From DATFXF01 sp035258565 (GTDB taxonomy: Bacteria > Acidobacteriota > Terriglobia > Acidiferrales > UBA7541): a DNA stretch of 20,394 bases. A model generated the notes under the pieces. The model was not told the origin of the DNA. It searched no databases and was given only the letters and a program-made list of their open reading frames with translations. The position numbers were made by a program, and so were the translations under genes. Where the stretch lies: positions 1-20,394 of the forward strand of contig DATFXF010000416.1 in NCBI GenBank assembly GCA_035258565.1, given 5' to 3'. Below are positions 1 through 7,355 of this stretch, piece after piece. How positions within the stretch are numbered: the first letter of the stretch is position 1; each line of letters opens with the position of its first letter.

Positions 1-341
1 AAGAAGAAAGCCGCCATAAGCACACCCGCGACGGCTTCGACCGGGTCACCTAGGTCGCTCGAGAGCGCTCCCACAAACGCGGCGAAGATGAGCACGTGGA
101 TCAGCGCCTTGGTGTACTCGCCGTTGTACACCGCGCCCAGACCTGGGATGAACCCCAGCACTGCTGCCAGGCCAGGACTCGAGCCGCGGGCCGCGGGTTG
201 GGGTTTCGAGAGTATGTCAGCCAGGCAGGATTCGCAGTAGAGGATGCCGCGGACATCACGCGTACATTGGGGGCACAACGCCTTTCCGCAATTGCGGCAG
301 TATCCTGTAGCCTCCACTTCCGCGTGGACGGCACACTTCAT
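1..341 (-). CDS. B-box-like zinc-finger membrane protein, C-terminus cut by window edge
   Basis: This reading frame starts with ATG at 341-339 and stays open for 113 codons to the window edge, so the C-terminus is missing. The N-terminus has a B-box-like set of metal ligands: C3, H6, C15, C18, C23, C26, C36 and C39. A short linker leads to hydrophobic segments at about residues 57-71, 79-94 and 101-113, with a Y-N-G-E-Y motif at 72-76 between the first two, reminiscent of TM2-like membrane proteins. The start overlaps the stop of the anti-sigma gene by 4 bases (ATGA), and AAGGAG lies just upstream, so translation is probably coupled. The zinc finger plus membrane part is a common layout in Acidobacteriota (from memory). 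The function is unknown; a link to envelope stress sensing is inferred only from the sigma/anti-sigma neighbours. Confidence 0.82.
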   Translation of the reverse strand, partial: MKCAVHAEVEATGYCRNCGKALCPQCTRDVRGILYCESCLADILSKPQPAARGSSPGLAAVLGFIPGLGAVYNGEYTKALIHVLIFAAFVGALSSDLGDPVEAVAGVLMAAFF

Positions 342-1000
342 CGGACGCTCCTTGCGGGCAGGGTCTCGAGCATCGAGGCCAGCACGGGGAATGCCCTGCT
401 CTTGTCATTGGCCCGGTTGAGCTGGCGCGGCGATTTCGCGGGGGGGCCTTCGCTCTGTCCTGGGCCGGGCTTTGGCTCCGGCGCAGGTGGGGGTTCGGCT
501 TCGGGCCGCACCCGCGACTGGATCTCATAGACCACGCGCAGATCGGTGACGAACTTGACGCCACGCGCGTAAATCAGATGGGCGCGCCGGTCGGCCGCGC
601 GGTAGATGTTCACCGGATTCAGGTCCGCCAGCGCTGGCTTGCGCCACTCGATTCCGAGCGCCTGGAACAGCACGGCGACAGTCACGAGCAGGGAAACAGC
701 GCCGTAGGCGAAACGCGGCTGCCACACGGGCCGCAACCAATCCAGCAGCGCCCGCCAGCCCGCTTTTTTCCCGCGCGGCCCGAGCGTCTGCTCCAGGATG
801 GCCGGGATTAGCGCGGGCGGCACCTCGAGCGGTTCCAGCCGGTGTAGCTCGGCGACGAGCCGCGAAACGCGTTGGACTAGAGGCGCACACCGCGGGCAGG
901 TGGAGATATGCCGATCGAACGCGCTTCGCTCGTCGGCATCAAGCAGCCGGTCGATGTAATCAGTCAAGCGCGCTTCGATTTGTTCACAGCTCCAGGCCAT
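338..1000 (-). CDS. Zinc-finger transmembrane anti-sigma factor
   Basis: The 220-residue protein begins with a zf-HC2/ZAS-type anti-sigma domain. Ligands are C5 and the H31-x3-C35-x2-C38 motif, in the region that in this family clamps the sigma factor. A single hydrophobic helix at about 97-117 should anchor it in the inner membrane. The distal part (about 118-220) would be extracytoplasmic and includes a Pro/Glu-rich stretch near 162-180. The gene starts 3 bases after the stop of the ECF sigma gene, with GGAG in front of its ATG, which is the usual sigma/anti-sigma pairing. It should hold the sigma factor inactive at the membrane until a signal releases it. The signal is unknown and I see no protease site I can name. 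Its 3' end overlaps the B-box-like gene by 4 bases. Confidence 0.88.
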   Translation of the reverse strand: MAWSCEQIEARLTDYIDRLLDADERSAFDRHISTCPRCAPLVQRVSRLVAELHRLEPLEVPPALIPAILEQTLGPRGKKAGWRALLDWLRPVWQPRFAYGAVSLLVTVAVLFQALGIEWRKPALADLNPVNIYRAADRRAHLIYARGVKFVTDLRVVYEIQSRVRPEAEPPPAPEPKPGPGQSEGPPAKSPRQLNRANDKSRAFPVLASMLETLPARSVR

Positions 1001-1003
1001 GAG

Positions 1004-1573
1004 TCACTCCGGACGAACTCCCATTTGTTCGAGCAGCCGTGCCAACTCCAGCCGGCCCCGATTGATGCGCGACTTCACCGTTCCCTCGGGCACCTGCAAC
1101 ACATCCTGAATCTCGCGGTACTCGAGGCCCTGCAGATCGCGCAGGATTACGGCCTCGCGCAGATCGGGTGAAATCTTGCTCAGCGCCCGCTGCACCTGCG
1201 CCCTCAGCTCCCCCACGAGCGCCGCTTGGTCCGGCCGCCGGGCGGCCGATTCTTTCTGTTCGAGCCTGGGCAAGGCGTCGTCGAGCGAGTCAGTGATGCG
1301 GTCGCGTTTGGTCCGCCGGTAATGGTCAATGAGGAGGTTGCGGGTGACGCTAGTCATCCAGGTGGCAAAGCCGCCGTGCGCCGAGTGGTAACTCCCCAGC
1401 GTGCGGTAGACGCGCAGGAAGACATCCTGGCTCAAATCCTGGGCCTCGTGGCGATTGCCGGTGAAACGGTAGCACAGATTGTAGACTCGCCGCGTGTGCC
1501 GCCGCACAAGCTCCTCCCAGGCCGAACCGTCGCCCCGGAGGCATTGCTGAACCAGTTGAGCATCTGGCTCCAA
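1004..1573 (-). CDS. ECF-family RNA polymerase sigma factor (RpoE-like)
   Basis: The 189-residue protein has the two conserved sigma domains of group IV (ECF) factors. Sigma-2 covers about residues 22-90, with the acidic DLSQDVFLRVYRTL core-binding helix at 46-59 and the -10 recognition helix ending in IDHYRRTKR. Sigma-4 covers about 133-182, with the helix-turn-helix LEYREIQDVLQVPEGTVKSR. The start is TTG at 1573-1571. An in-frame TAA lies 14 codons upstream and no ATG or GTG occurs between, so TTG is the only reasonable start; no strong Shine-Dalgarno precedes it. It is followed after 3 bases by its anti-sigma gene and should direct transcription of an envelope or stress regulon. The exact ECF group cannot be told by eye. 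Confidence 0.92.
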   Translation of the reverse strand: MEPDAQLVQQCLRGDGSAWEELVRRHTRRVYNLCYRFTGNRHEAQDLSQDVFLRVYRTLGSYHSAHGGFATWMTSVTRNLLIDHYRRTKRDRITDSLDDALPRLEQKESAARRPDQAALVGELRAQVQRALSKISPDLREAVILRDLQGLEYREIQDVLQVPEGTVKSRINRGRLELARLLEQMGVRPE

Positions 1574-1621
1574 CTCTGCATCAGCCTCACAACCCGCGGC
1601 GCTTCTCGGCCTTTAGGCTAT

Positions 1622-1649
1622 GGAACGCAAAATGCTATCGAAAAGTTCC
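1622..1649. promoter_or_regulatory. GGAAC inverted repeat in ECF sigma upstream region
   Basis: GGAAC at 1622-1626 and its complement GTTCC at 1645-1649 are separated by 18 bases. GGAAC is the core of the -35 element used by many ECF sigma factors. Read on the minus strand, GGAACTT is followed after 16 bases by GTTCCA, 72 bases before the sigma start, so autoregulation is possible. The -10 side is not a good match to known ECF consensus. It could instead be a repressor half-site pair or chance. Confidence 0.3.
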
Positions 1650-1691
1650 GCTGTCCTGGCCCGGCGCTACTCGATGCGGGGCTGCCTGGGC

Positions 1692-1720
1692 ATCTTAGTC
1701 GCCTGCAGGGTCGCGCACAA
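1692..1720 (-). promoter_or_regulatory. Possible sigma-70 promoter for the sigma/anti-sigma operon
   Basis: On the minus strand TTGTGC (1720-1715) and TAAGAT (1697-1692) are separated by 17 bases. The -10 matches consensus at 4 of 6 positions and the -35 at 3 of 6. Transcription would start near 1685, giving a leader of about 110 bases. This is a weak candidate chosen mainly for its spacing. Confidence 0.28.
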
Positions 1721-1796
1721 GCATTCGGCGAGACCGGCAGGCCACACGGCGGGCTCTATCTATCTACTATCAGTTACCGTGCTGCCTGAACCTTCC

Positions 1797-1825
1797 TTGA
1801 CACCCCCGCCCCATGCGTTTACGCT
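1797..1825 (+). promoter_or_regulatory. Sigma-70-type promoter with perfect TTGACA, close to the start codon
   Basis: TTGACA at 1797-1802 is a perfect -35. After exactly 17 bases comes TACGCT (1820-1825), a weak -10. Transcription would begin near 1832, only a few bases before the ATG at 1835, so the mRNA would be nearly leaderless. No clear Shine-Dalgarno precedes that ATG, which fits. Confidence 0.4.
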
Positions 1826-1834
1826 CGCGAACGG

Positions 1835-2977
1835 ATGCGCGGTTCGAACTCCTTCACCCCAAGCGCCTGGCTCCGCAAGCTGCTGGTGGCTCTCCTGGTG
1901 CTGGTGGTCCTGGGCGCCCTGGTTTATCGCTCCCGCGGTGCTATTACCTTGGTGGATTTCAGCTGGGAGCGGCTCGGCCAAGCCCTGCGGGAGGCGCGCA
2001 TTTCGCTCCTCCTGCTCTCCATGTTCACTATCTACGCCTGCTACGCGATTCGCGCGCTGCGCTGGGTCCGCTTCTCCCAGTACCTGGGCCGACCCACTTT
2101 TGTCAACGTCTTCACTTCGACGCTGGTCGGCTTTAGCACGCTTTTTCTGCTCGGGCGTGCCGGCGAACCCATTCGGCCGCTCCTCATTGCGCGCAAAGAT
2201 CGCCTGCCTGTTTCGGGAACCTTCGGGATCTATGTGCTCGAACGCGTGTTCGACGTCGGCAGCACGGTGCTGATCGTGCTCGTCAGCGTCCTGGCGTTTC
2301 CGGCGACCCTTGCGACGGGTAGCGTGAGTGCCGCGTGGCTGGCGCGGGTCCGCAGCACCGGGCTCGCCCTGCTGGTTGGATTGCTCGCGGCCCTGCTCTT
2401 TTTGGTGTACTTCCGGCTGCACGGTGCCGAGGCGCTCGAGCGGAGGCTGGCGGGCTGGCACACCCGAAAGGGCTGGCGGCTGCGCCTCGCTGGGTTAACT
2501 CGAGGGTTCAGCGAAGGGCTGCACGCGATCCGCACGGCCTCGGATCTGTTCGCCGCCGTCGCATACTCGCTCGTCCACTGGGCCTTGGTGGCTATGGTGT
2601 ATCTCTGGGTCGCACACAGTTTCGGTGGGCGGCTGGCGGAGATTGATTTTCCACGCGCGATGCTCGTGCTCACGTTCTCCATGGTCGGTTCGGCGTTACA
2701 ATTGCCGGCCATTGGCGGCGGCTCGCAGGCCGCCACCTTTCTTGCCTTCACCGTCATCTTTGGAGTAGAAAAGGAATCCGCTGCTGTCGCGGCGATTGCG
2801 CTTTGGCTCGTCACCTTTGCGGCCGTGATCCTGGTGGGTGCGCCCTTGCTGATCCGGGAGGGCTGGTCGGTGGGGGAACTCCGGCGCTTGGCCCGCGCGG
2901 AGGCGGAAGCGGAAGCTGCCGGAACCCACGCCGTCGCCCCCGATGTCCCGGTGAAACCAGGAGATTTTCTCGGGTGA
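1835..2977 (+). CDS. Flippase-like membrane protein, LPG-synthase TM domain (UPF0104) family
   Basis: The 380-residue protein is mostly membrane helices, the first at about residues 16-30. It carries features of the lysylphosphatidylglycerol-synthase transmembrane / UPF0104 family: an R-A-L-R-W-V-R-F segment after the second helix, a G-R-A-G-E-P-I-R-P-L-L motif, and a late helix with P-A-I-G-G-G-S-Q-A. Members act in or near lipid handling, as flippases or as the membrane part of aminoacyl-phospholipid synthases; there is no synthase domain here. The hopanoid-associated protein HpnL belongs to the same broad family, so a role in lipid or hopanoid traffic is possible but unproven. The ATG at 1835 is followed at once by the first helix. 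The 3' end overlaps nrdR by 4 bases (GTGA), suggesting one transcript. The last 40 residues are Ala/Glu-rich and cytosolic in character. Confidence 0.85.
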   Translation: MRGSNSFTPSAWLRKLLVALLVLVVLGALVYRSRGAITLVDFSWERLGQALREARISLLLLSMFTIYACYAIRALRWVRFSQYLGRPTFVNVFTSTLVGFSTLFLLGRAGEPIRPLLIARKDRLPVSGTFGIYVLERVFDVGSTVLIVLVSVLAFPATLATGSVSAAWLARVRSTGLALLVGLLAALLFLVYFRLHGAEALERRLAGWHTRKGWRLRLAGLTRGFSEGLHAIRTASDLFAAVAYSLVHWALVAMVYLWVAHSFGGRLAEIDFPRAMLVLTFSMVGSALQLPAIGGGSQAATFLAFTVIFGVEKESAAVAAIALWLVTFAAVILVGAPLLIREGWSVGELRRLARAEAEAEAAGTHAVAPDVPVKPGDFLG

Positions 2978-3438
2978 AGTGTCCTTTCTGCTCGCACGTG
3001 GACGATAAGGTGATCGACTCGCGCGAAGGCCGCGCGGGCGACCTGATCCGCCGTCGCCGCGAGTGCCTGCGCTGTGGGCGGCGCTTCACCACTTATGAGC
3101 GCATTGATGAAATCCCGTACATGGTTATCAAGAAGGATGGGCGGCGGGAAAAATTCGAGCGGCAGAAGATCCTCCAGGGCCTGCTGAAGTCCTGCGAGAA
3201 GCGACCGGTCGCCACGCCGAAGCTGGAAAGCCTGGTGGAGGAGGTTGAAAGGTTCGTCCATGAGGCGCCTGAGCGCGAGCGCTCGAGTTCGGAGATCGGC
3301 GAGCTGCTGATGTCACGCCTGAAGAAACTCGACAAGGTTGCCTACGTCCGTTTTGCCTCCGTTTATCTGGACTTCAAGGATGTGCGCGAATTCATGTCCG
3401 AGCTAAAAGGCTTGCTCAGGGAGCGCACCCACAAGTAG
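2974..3438 (+). CDS. nrdR: Transcriptional repressor NrdR
   Basis: The protein is 154 residues, the usual size for NrdR. It has an N-terminal four-cysteine zinc ribbon (C3-P-F-C6 and C31-L-R-C34) with the conserved segments D-S-R and R-R-R-R-E, followed by an ATP-cone domain from about residue 46 (P-Y-M-V-I-K-K-D-G-R-R-E-K-F). NrdR binds NrdR boxes and represses ribonucleotide reductase genes in response to adenine nucleotides. The start is GTG at 2974: it gives the canonical M-K-C-P-F-C beginning, has AGGAG at 2959-2963, and overlaps the preceding stop by 4 bases. The open frame extends further upstream, but that part encodes nothing NrdR-like. No ribonucleotide reductase gene is in the window. 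The gene ends 13 bases from the convergent GNAT gene. Confidence 0.96.
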   Translation: MKCPFCSHVDDKVIDSREGRAGDLIRRRRECLRCGRRFTTYERIDEIPYMVIKKDGRREKFERQKILQGLLKSCEKRPVATPKLESLVEEVERFVHEAPERERSSSEIGELLMSRLKKLDKVAYVRFASVYLDFKDVREFMSELKGLLRERTHK

Positions 3439-3451
3439 CAGGCGTAGCGAT

Positions 3452-4384
3452 TTAGGGCAACCACACGCCGGCGGCAAAGGTCTTCAGGGTGCGGAAGCCC
3501 AGCCGGTCGTAGAGCCGCACAGCAGTGGCGTTGACCGACGTCACGGTGAGCGATAGCGCCGAAAAACGCCTCATCCGCAAAGCCCGGATGGAAGCCTCCA
3601 TCAGCTGGCGGCCAAGCCCGTGTCCCTGGTAGCCTGGCATCACGCAGATCTGTGTCGTGTGCCCGACGCCCTCGGAGACGGCTGAGGTCAGCACCACGCC
3701 GATCAGCCGGTCGCTGCCCGGCGCTCGCAGCACAAATGACGCGTCCGCCTGAAACTGTCCGCAGCCCGGTAGGATGACAATGTTCTTCAGAAATTTCAGC
3801 GCGCCAGCTTCGCTGCGGTACTGGTCGTTGATCTCCCCGTCCACGTGATTTGCATAGGCCAGCTGGATCAGCCGCGAGCAGGCTTCGAAGTATCGGTCCT
3901 CCCAACGCTCGAGTCGCAACCCGATGGAAAGAGGCGGGCCGGGGGGCGGGGCTTCGGCGAGCGCCAGCAGCATGAACTGCCGGGTGTAGAGTCGAAAACC
4001 CTGCTCGACCAACACTCGGTCCAGCGCACAGCCGAAGGGCATCAGTTGCGCCTCGATGCGCTGGATGTGCGGAATGCCGCGAAGGCTTTCGAGCATTTGG
4101 CCCAGCAGCATCTGACTGATCGCGAGCTGTGGGTAGCGCGACGAGACAAACAACCCGCCCACCAATCCCTTGTGCTCCTCGAGTACGTAGAAGCCGTAGC
4201 CGGCGGCCTGGCCGTCCTCCATCGCGGCGCAACCAGCAAGCGAGCGCGCGTCAAGGAACTTCATGATCAGGTCGAGAGAGCCGCGGTAGTCCCAGTGCAA
4301 CTCTTCGCGCCAATGCCGCGCCTCTTCCTCGAGCAGCGGCTTGAGCTGGCGGGAGTTCATCTGGCGCAGGTCCACGATGGGCAT
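3452..4384 (-). CDS. Tandem GNAT-fold N-acetyltransferase
   Basis: The 310-residue protein looks like two GNAT folds in a row. The C-terminal one (about residues 155-310) is intact, with the acetyl-CoA pyrophosphate-binding loop Q253-G-H-G256-L-G258 in the context V-M-P-G-Y-Q-G-H-G-L-G, followed by the typical V-N-A-T-A-V-R-L-Y-D-R-L-G-F strand-helix. The N-terminal half (about 1-145) ends in a similar G-F-R-L-Y pattern but lacks a clear acetyl-CoA loop, so it is probably a degenerate GNAT domain for substrate binding or dimerisation. Such proteins acetylate amines on small molecules, peptides or antibiotics; the substrate here cannot be inferred. The ATG at 4384-4382 has AGGG about 13 bases upstream. 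The gene stands alone, convergent with nrdR and divergent from the hydrolase-fold gene. Confidence 0.83.
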   Translation of the reverse strand: MPIVDLRQMNSRQLKPLLEEEARHWREELHWDYRGSLDLIMKFLDARSLAGCAAMEDGQAAGYGFYVLEEHKGLVGGLFVSSRYPQLAISQMLLGQMLESLRGIPHIQRIEAQLMPFGCALDRVLVEQGFRLYTRQFMLLALAEAPPPGPPLSIGLRLERWEDRYFEACSRLIQLAYANHVDGEINDQYRSEAGALKFLKNIVILPGCGQFQADASFVLRAPGSDRLIGVVLTSAVSEGVGHTTQICVMPGYQGHGLGRQLMEASIRALRMRRFSALSLTVTSVNATAVRLYDRLGFRTLKTFAAGVWLP

Positions 4385-4606
4385 GGCGGACGATCCCTGT
4401 GCAGCTGGTGACCGGGCACAAAACCGGCGGCGATCGTCCTCTTCATCATAACCCTGCTACCCCCCTCCTTGGCATCTCAAACACGCGCTCGGGCAGCGCC
4501 CTGTGCGCTGGAAACGACTGTGTTAACATGCGCGCAGTCGAGCGTTGGGGTCTCCCGCCGAGGCTGCGGGGACACGGGGGCTCGGCCCGCAGCTGACTCG
4601 AACCGA

Positions 4607-5545
4607 ATGGCTCTTATCTCCGAACTCCGCTACCCGACTAGCTGGTACGCCAAGATCATCACGGCTTTCCTGGCCCTGATCTTTTTCGCGCTGCTGGCCA
4701 TGGCGACGATTGGTGGCTTCCTGCTCTACGGGATCGTCTCTCCTCCACATGGCAGGTCCGAGATTGATACCCAGAGCTTTCCCGGCCATCCGGAAGGAGT
4801 CTCGTTCAACCCTCCGTCAGGCGGCAGCCGCGAAGGGTGGTTCTTTCCGGGCCTGAAGACCGCACCGACGATCATCCTCTGCCACGGCTATCAATCCACT
4901 CGCGGGGACCTGCTCACGCTCGTTAGCGCGTTGCAGGACCACCAGTACAACGTCTTCCTGTTCGACTTTCCCGGCCACGGCTCGAGCTCGGGTTTCACCA
5001 CCCTGGGCTATGGCGAGGCGCGGGAACTCCGCGCGGCCGTGGACACTGTGGCTCGCCGCACGGATGTGGACCGCAGCCGCTTCGGGCTCTGGGGAGCGAA
5101 CCTGGGCGGCTATGCAGCCATGGCTGAGGCGTCGGGCGACTTGCGTGTGCGGGCCTACGTCGTCGAGTCGGTGTACGACCGCCCGAGCGACATGCTGCGG
5201 TTAGAGATCCGGCACTCCGCCCTGGCCAGGTTTCCCTTCATGGGACGGTTCGTTCCGTGGGCCTTCTACTGGATGAACTACTCCTATCGCCATGAGCCGC
5301 CGCTTTCTGAGCGTCTGGCTCCACTCGCCAGTGCAGCAAAACTCTATATCGAGGCCAGCGACGAGCCAGAGCTCGCCGATTCGACGCACGCGCTCTTTGT
5401 GCGCTCCTCGCAACCGCGCGACCAAGTCGTGATCCCCAAGGGCAATTACACGGCCATGTCGGATGACGAGAAGCGCGTCTATGAAAACCGCATCGTCAGT
5501 TTCTTCCTCCTGAACCTACCGCCTTCGGGCGGCTCGCGCCGCTAG
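4607..5545 (+). CDS. Membrane-anchored alpha/beta-hydrolase-fold protein, apparently lacking catalytic Ser and His
   Basis: From ATG 4607 the protein has 312 residues: a short cytosolic start, one hydrophobic helix at about 17-43, then an alpha/beta-hydrolase domain. Fold landmarks are clear: the oxyanion-side H93-G94 in C-H-G-Y-Q, D-F-P-G-H-G-S-S, and the nucleophile-elbow strand G-L-W-G-A-N-L-G-G. At the elbow the expected Ser is Asn165 (codon AAC at 5099-5101). The expected acid is present (D252 in E-A-S-D-E), but the position of the catalytic His is Asn280 (AAT at 5444) in P-K-G-N-Y-T. It is therefore likely a pseudoenzyme or has altered chemistry. The open frame extends upstream to 4469, but that part is Arg/Gly-rich and non-conserved in look, and the helix fits the later ATG. 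The last 50 bases overlap the opposing glycosyltransferase gene. Confidence 0.82.
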   Translation: MALISELRYPTSWYAKIITAFLALIFFALLAMATIGGFLLYGIVSPPHGRSEIDTQSFPGHPEGVSFNPPSGGSREGWFFPGLKTAPTIILCHGYQSTRGDLLTLVSALQDHQYNVFLFDFPGHGSSSGFTTLGYGEARELRAAVDTVARRTDVDRSRFGLWGANLGGYAAMAEASGDLRVRAYVVESVYDRPSDMLRLEIRHSALARFPFMGRFVPWAFYWMNYSYRHEPPLSERLAPLASAAKLYIEASDEPELADSTHALFVRSSQPRDQVVIPKGNYTAMSDDEKRVYENRIVSFFLLNLPPSGGSRR

Positions 5546-7199
5546 GGCCGGCCGCGGTGCCCGCCTCGTGTCCTTCCACCTCGACGAGCAGGGCCTGGGG
5601 CGAGCCGCGCTCGAGGAATCTGACGACGTATCCTTGGCGCTCGAGCTCGGCCACTCCCGTGGCATCGGTGAATACCCGCGCCGGACGCCCGATCTGCGGG
5701 GTCCAGTCCGGAAGTTCTTGATGGAAGTAAAAATTCAGACCATTGCGCCATGCGCGACGCACGTTGTAAACGAAAACGTTATCGGTGGGGCCCGGCAGGG
5801 CCTGTGCGGCCTGCGCGGCCGTACGTGCAGAAAGATAGGTGTCGAGCTGGGGTAGCGCCTGACGGTTGACGGCCTCCACCATCCCCGCCGTGAGCACGGC
5901 CGCCGCCAGCAGCGCTGGCCAGCGACGCCCGAGAAGTCCGAGCGACGCCAGGAGGATGCCGCCAGCCGCCGCCATAAGAATCCAACCCGAGAGTCTCTGC
6001 GCCTGGCCGAGGCTCGCCTCGGGGGGTAGGCGCTTGAGCAAGTGGTTGGCCGAAGCCGCCAGGGCCGGGAATGTTGCGCCAATGGTTGCCAGCATCCAGC
6101 GGCCGAAGCCGTTTCTTTCTTCGAGCAGGAGCCCAGCCACGCGTGCCAGAAGCAGGTCAAATGCAAGCACTGCGGGGAGCGCGTAGCCCGGCAGTTTCGC
6201 TCTGGAAAAGCTGAAAAAAAGGATCGGGCAAATGGCCCAGCAGGCGAAGAAGACCCCCGGTCGATTACCCCCGTCCCTCAGCTGTCGGATCCGCGCTCTG
6301 TTCCAGGTGACGCCGGCCAGAAGGGCCGTCCAAGGGAGCAGGCCAATCAGGATCACCGGTCCAAAAAACCAGAAGGGCTGCTCGTGCTGGAAGACCGGTG
6401 TCAGATAGCGCTCAAGGTTGTGAGTGAAAAGGAAGGTGTGCACGAACTCTCTATTGCGCGTCGCGCACAGCACGTACCAGGGCAGCGCCACGACCGAGAA
6501 GACTACCATCGCCACCGGCGACATCAGCCGGAAGGCATCCCGCCAGCGTCCTGTGGCCAAAGCCCACAGACCCGAGCTGCCCGCGGCGAGGACGATGGCG
6601 GCGGGCCCTTTTGCCAGCGCGGCAACGCCGAGGCAGGCACCCAGCGCGGCTTGTGCGGCTGAGTCTCCTGGCACTCGACTTGCTGCTCCCCAGATGAGGT
6701 AGCTTGCAGCCACCATCGCTCCGGCGAGCGCCGCACTAAAGAGCATGTCGGGAGTCGCGGCGCGGGCAAAACCAAAGACTCCGATCGAGGTCGGCACGAT
6801 CAGCAAGGCGGCCCAGCCCGTCGCGGGGCCACAAAACCGCCGCCCTGCCCACGCCAGCGCGATTGCAGCCAGTGCCGCGGATATCGCCGATGGCAGGCGC
6901 GCGGCGAACTCGCTTACTCCAAACGCACGGAAGGCCGTGGCGGCCGCCCAATAGTACAGAATGGGTTTCTCAAACCAGGGCTGACTGTAAAGCCGGGGAG
7001 TGACCCAGTCGCCGCGCTCGGCCATTTCACGCGCGACGGCAGCGTAGCGAGGCTCGTCGGGGCCGACCAAACCCAAGACACCGAGGTGGCTGAACAAGCA
7101 AGCGTAGAAGACCAAGGCGATCAGCAAAGGAGTCCAGAAAGGAATGGCAACACTCGACGCTTGGGGGGCAGGCGCGCGCGTTGGCGGCTGTCGATGCAA
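5496..7199 (-). CDS. ArnT/PMT-type membrane glycosyltransferase (GT-C fold)
   Basis: The 567-residue protein has a leading helix (about 22-45) and then the signature first loop G-P-D48-E49-P-R-Y-A-A-V-A-R-E-M, followed by W-F-E-K-P-I-L-Y-Y-W, typical of GT39/GT83 family enzymes such as ArnT. About ten more hydrophobic segments follow, with a soluble C-terminal part from about residue 450. Such enzymes use polyprenyl-phosphate-linked sugars to glycosylate lipid A or proteins on the outer face of the inner membrane. The location next to lipid A genes favours a lipid or envelope acceptor, but the sugar is unknown. The start is TTG at 7199-7197; an in-frame TAG five codons upstream and the lack of other good starts support it, though there is no Shine-Dalgarno. 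The 3' end overlaps the convergent hydrolase-fold gene by 50 bases. Confidence 0.87.
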   Translation of the reverse strand: MHRQPPTRAPAPQASSVAIPFWTPLLIALVFYACLFSHLGVLGLVGPDEPRYAAVAREMAERGDWVTPRLYSQPWFEKPILYYWAAATAFRAFGVSEFAARLPSAISAALAAIALAWAGRRFCGPATGWAALLIVPTSIGVFGFARAATPDMLFSAALAGAMVAASYLIWGAASRVPGDSAAQAALGACLGVAALAKGPAAIVLAAGSSGLWALATGRWRDAFRLMSPVAMVVFSVVALPWYVLCATRNREFVHTFLFTHNLERYLTPVFQHEQPFWFFGPVILIGLLPWTALLAGVTWNRARIRQLRDGGNRPGVFFACWAICPILFFSFSRAKLPGYALPAVLAFDLLLARVAGLLLEERNGFGRWMLATIGATFPALAASANHLLKRLPPEASLGQAQRLSGWILMAAAGGILLASLGLLGRRWPALLAAAVLTAGMVEAVNRQALPQLDTYLSARTAAQAAQALPGPTDNVFVYNVRRAWRNGLNFYFHQELPDWTPQIGRPARVFTDATGVAELERQGYVVRFLERGSPQALLVEVEGHEAGTAAGPSGASRPKAVGSGGRN

Positions 7200-7208
7200 A
7201 TCGCTTTC

Positions 7209-7237
7209 AGTCTAACATTCCGACCCACGGGCGTCAG
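7209..7237 (-). promoter_or_regulatory. Promoter of the ArnT-like gene, close to its start codon
   Basis: On the minus strand CTGACG (7237-7232) is followed after exactly 17 bases by TAGACT (7214-7209). Each hexamer matches sigma-70 consensus at 4 of 6 positions. Transcription would start near 7202, two or three bases before the TTG start, so the message would be nearly leaderless. Confidence 0.38.
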
Positions 7238-7317
7238 CCGAACTCGGGCGCCCTGGGCTCCACCCGAGCCAAGGAAAGCTCCCTGTCTCGAGACCATCTG
7301 CTCGGCGTTCGGCGGGC

Positions 7318-7347
7318 TTGGCCTGCGGCCGGAAACAATTACATAAT
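7318..7347 (+). promoter_or_regulatory. Promoter of the acyltransferase-lpxD pair
   Basis: TTGGCC (7318-7323, 4 of 6) and CATAAT (7342-7347, 5 of 6) are 18 bases apart. Transcription would begin near 7354, just before the ATG at 7356. That ATG has no Shine-Dalgarno, so this may be another nearly leaderless mRNA. Confidence 0.42.
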
Positions 7348-7355
7348 GACCTAGC

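Noticed and set aside
1755..1766. Three copies of TCTA
   Set aside because: Too short and simple to mean anything beyond chance.
1760..2461. 233-codon open frame on the minus strand
   Set aside because: Gln/Glu/Arg-rich shadow of the flippase-like gene, with no domain or ribosome site.
2230..3261. 343-codon open frame antisense to the flippase-like gene and nrdR
   Set aside because: Ser/Ala/Arg-rich with no motifs; both opposite-strand genes are well supported.
4521..4528. TGTTAACA palindrome before the hydrolase-fold gene
   Set aside because: A single 8-base palindrome with no second copy; an overlapping -10-like TAACAT has no -35 at proper spacing.
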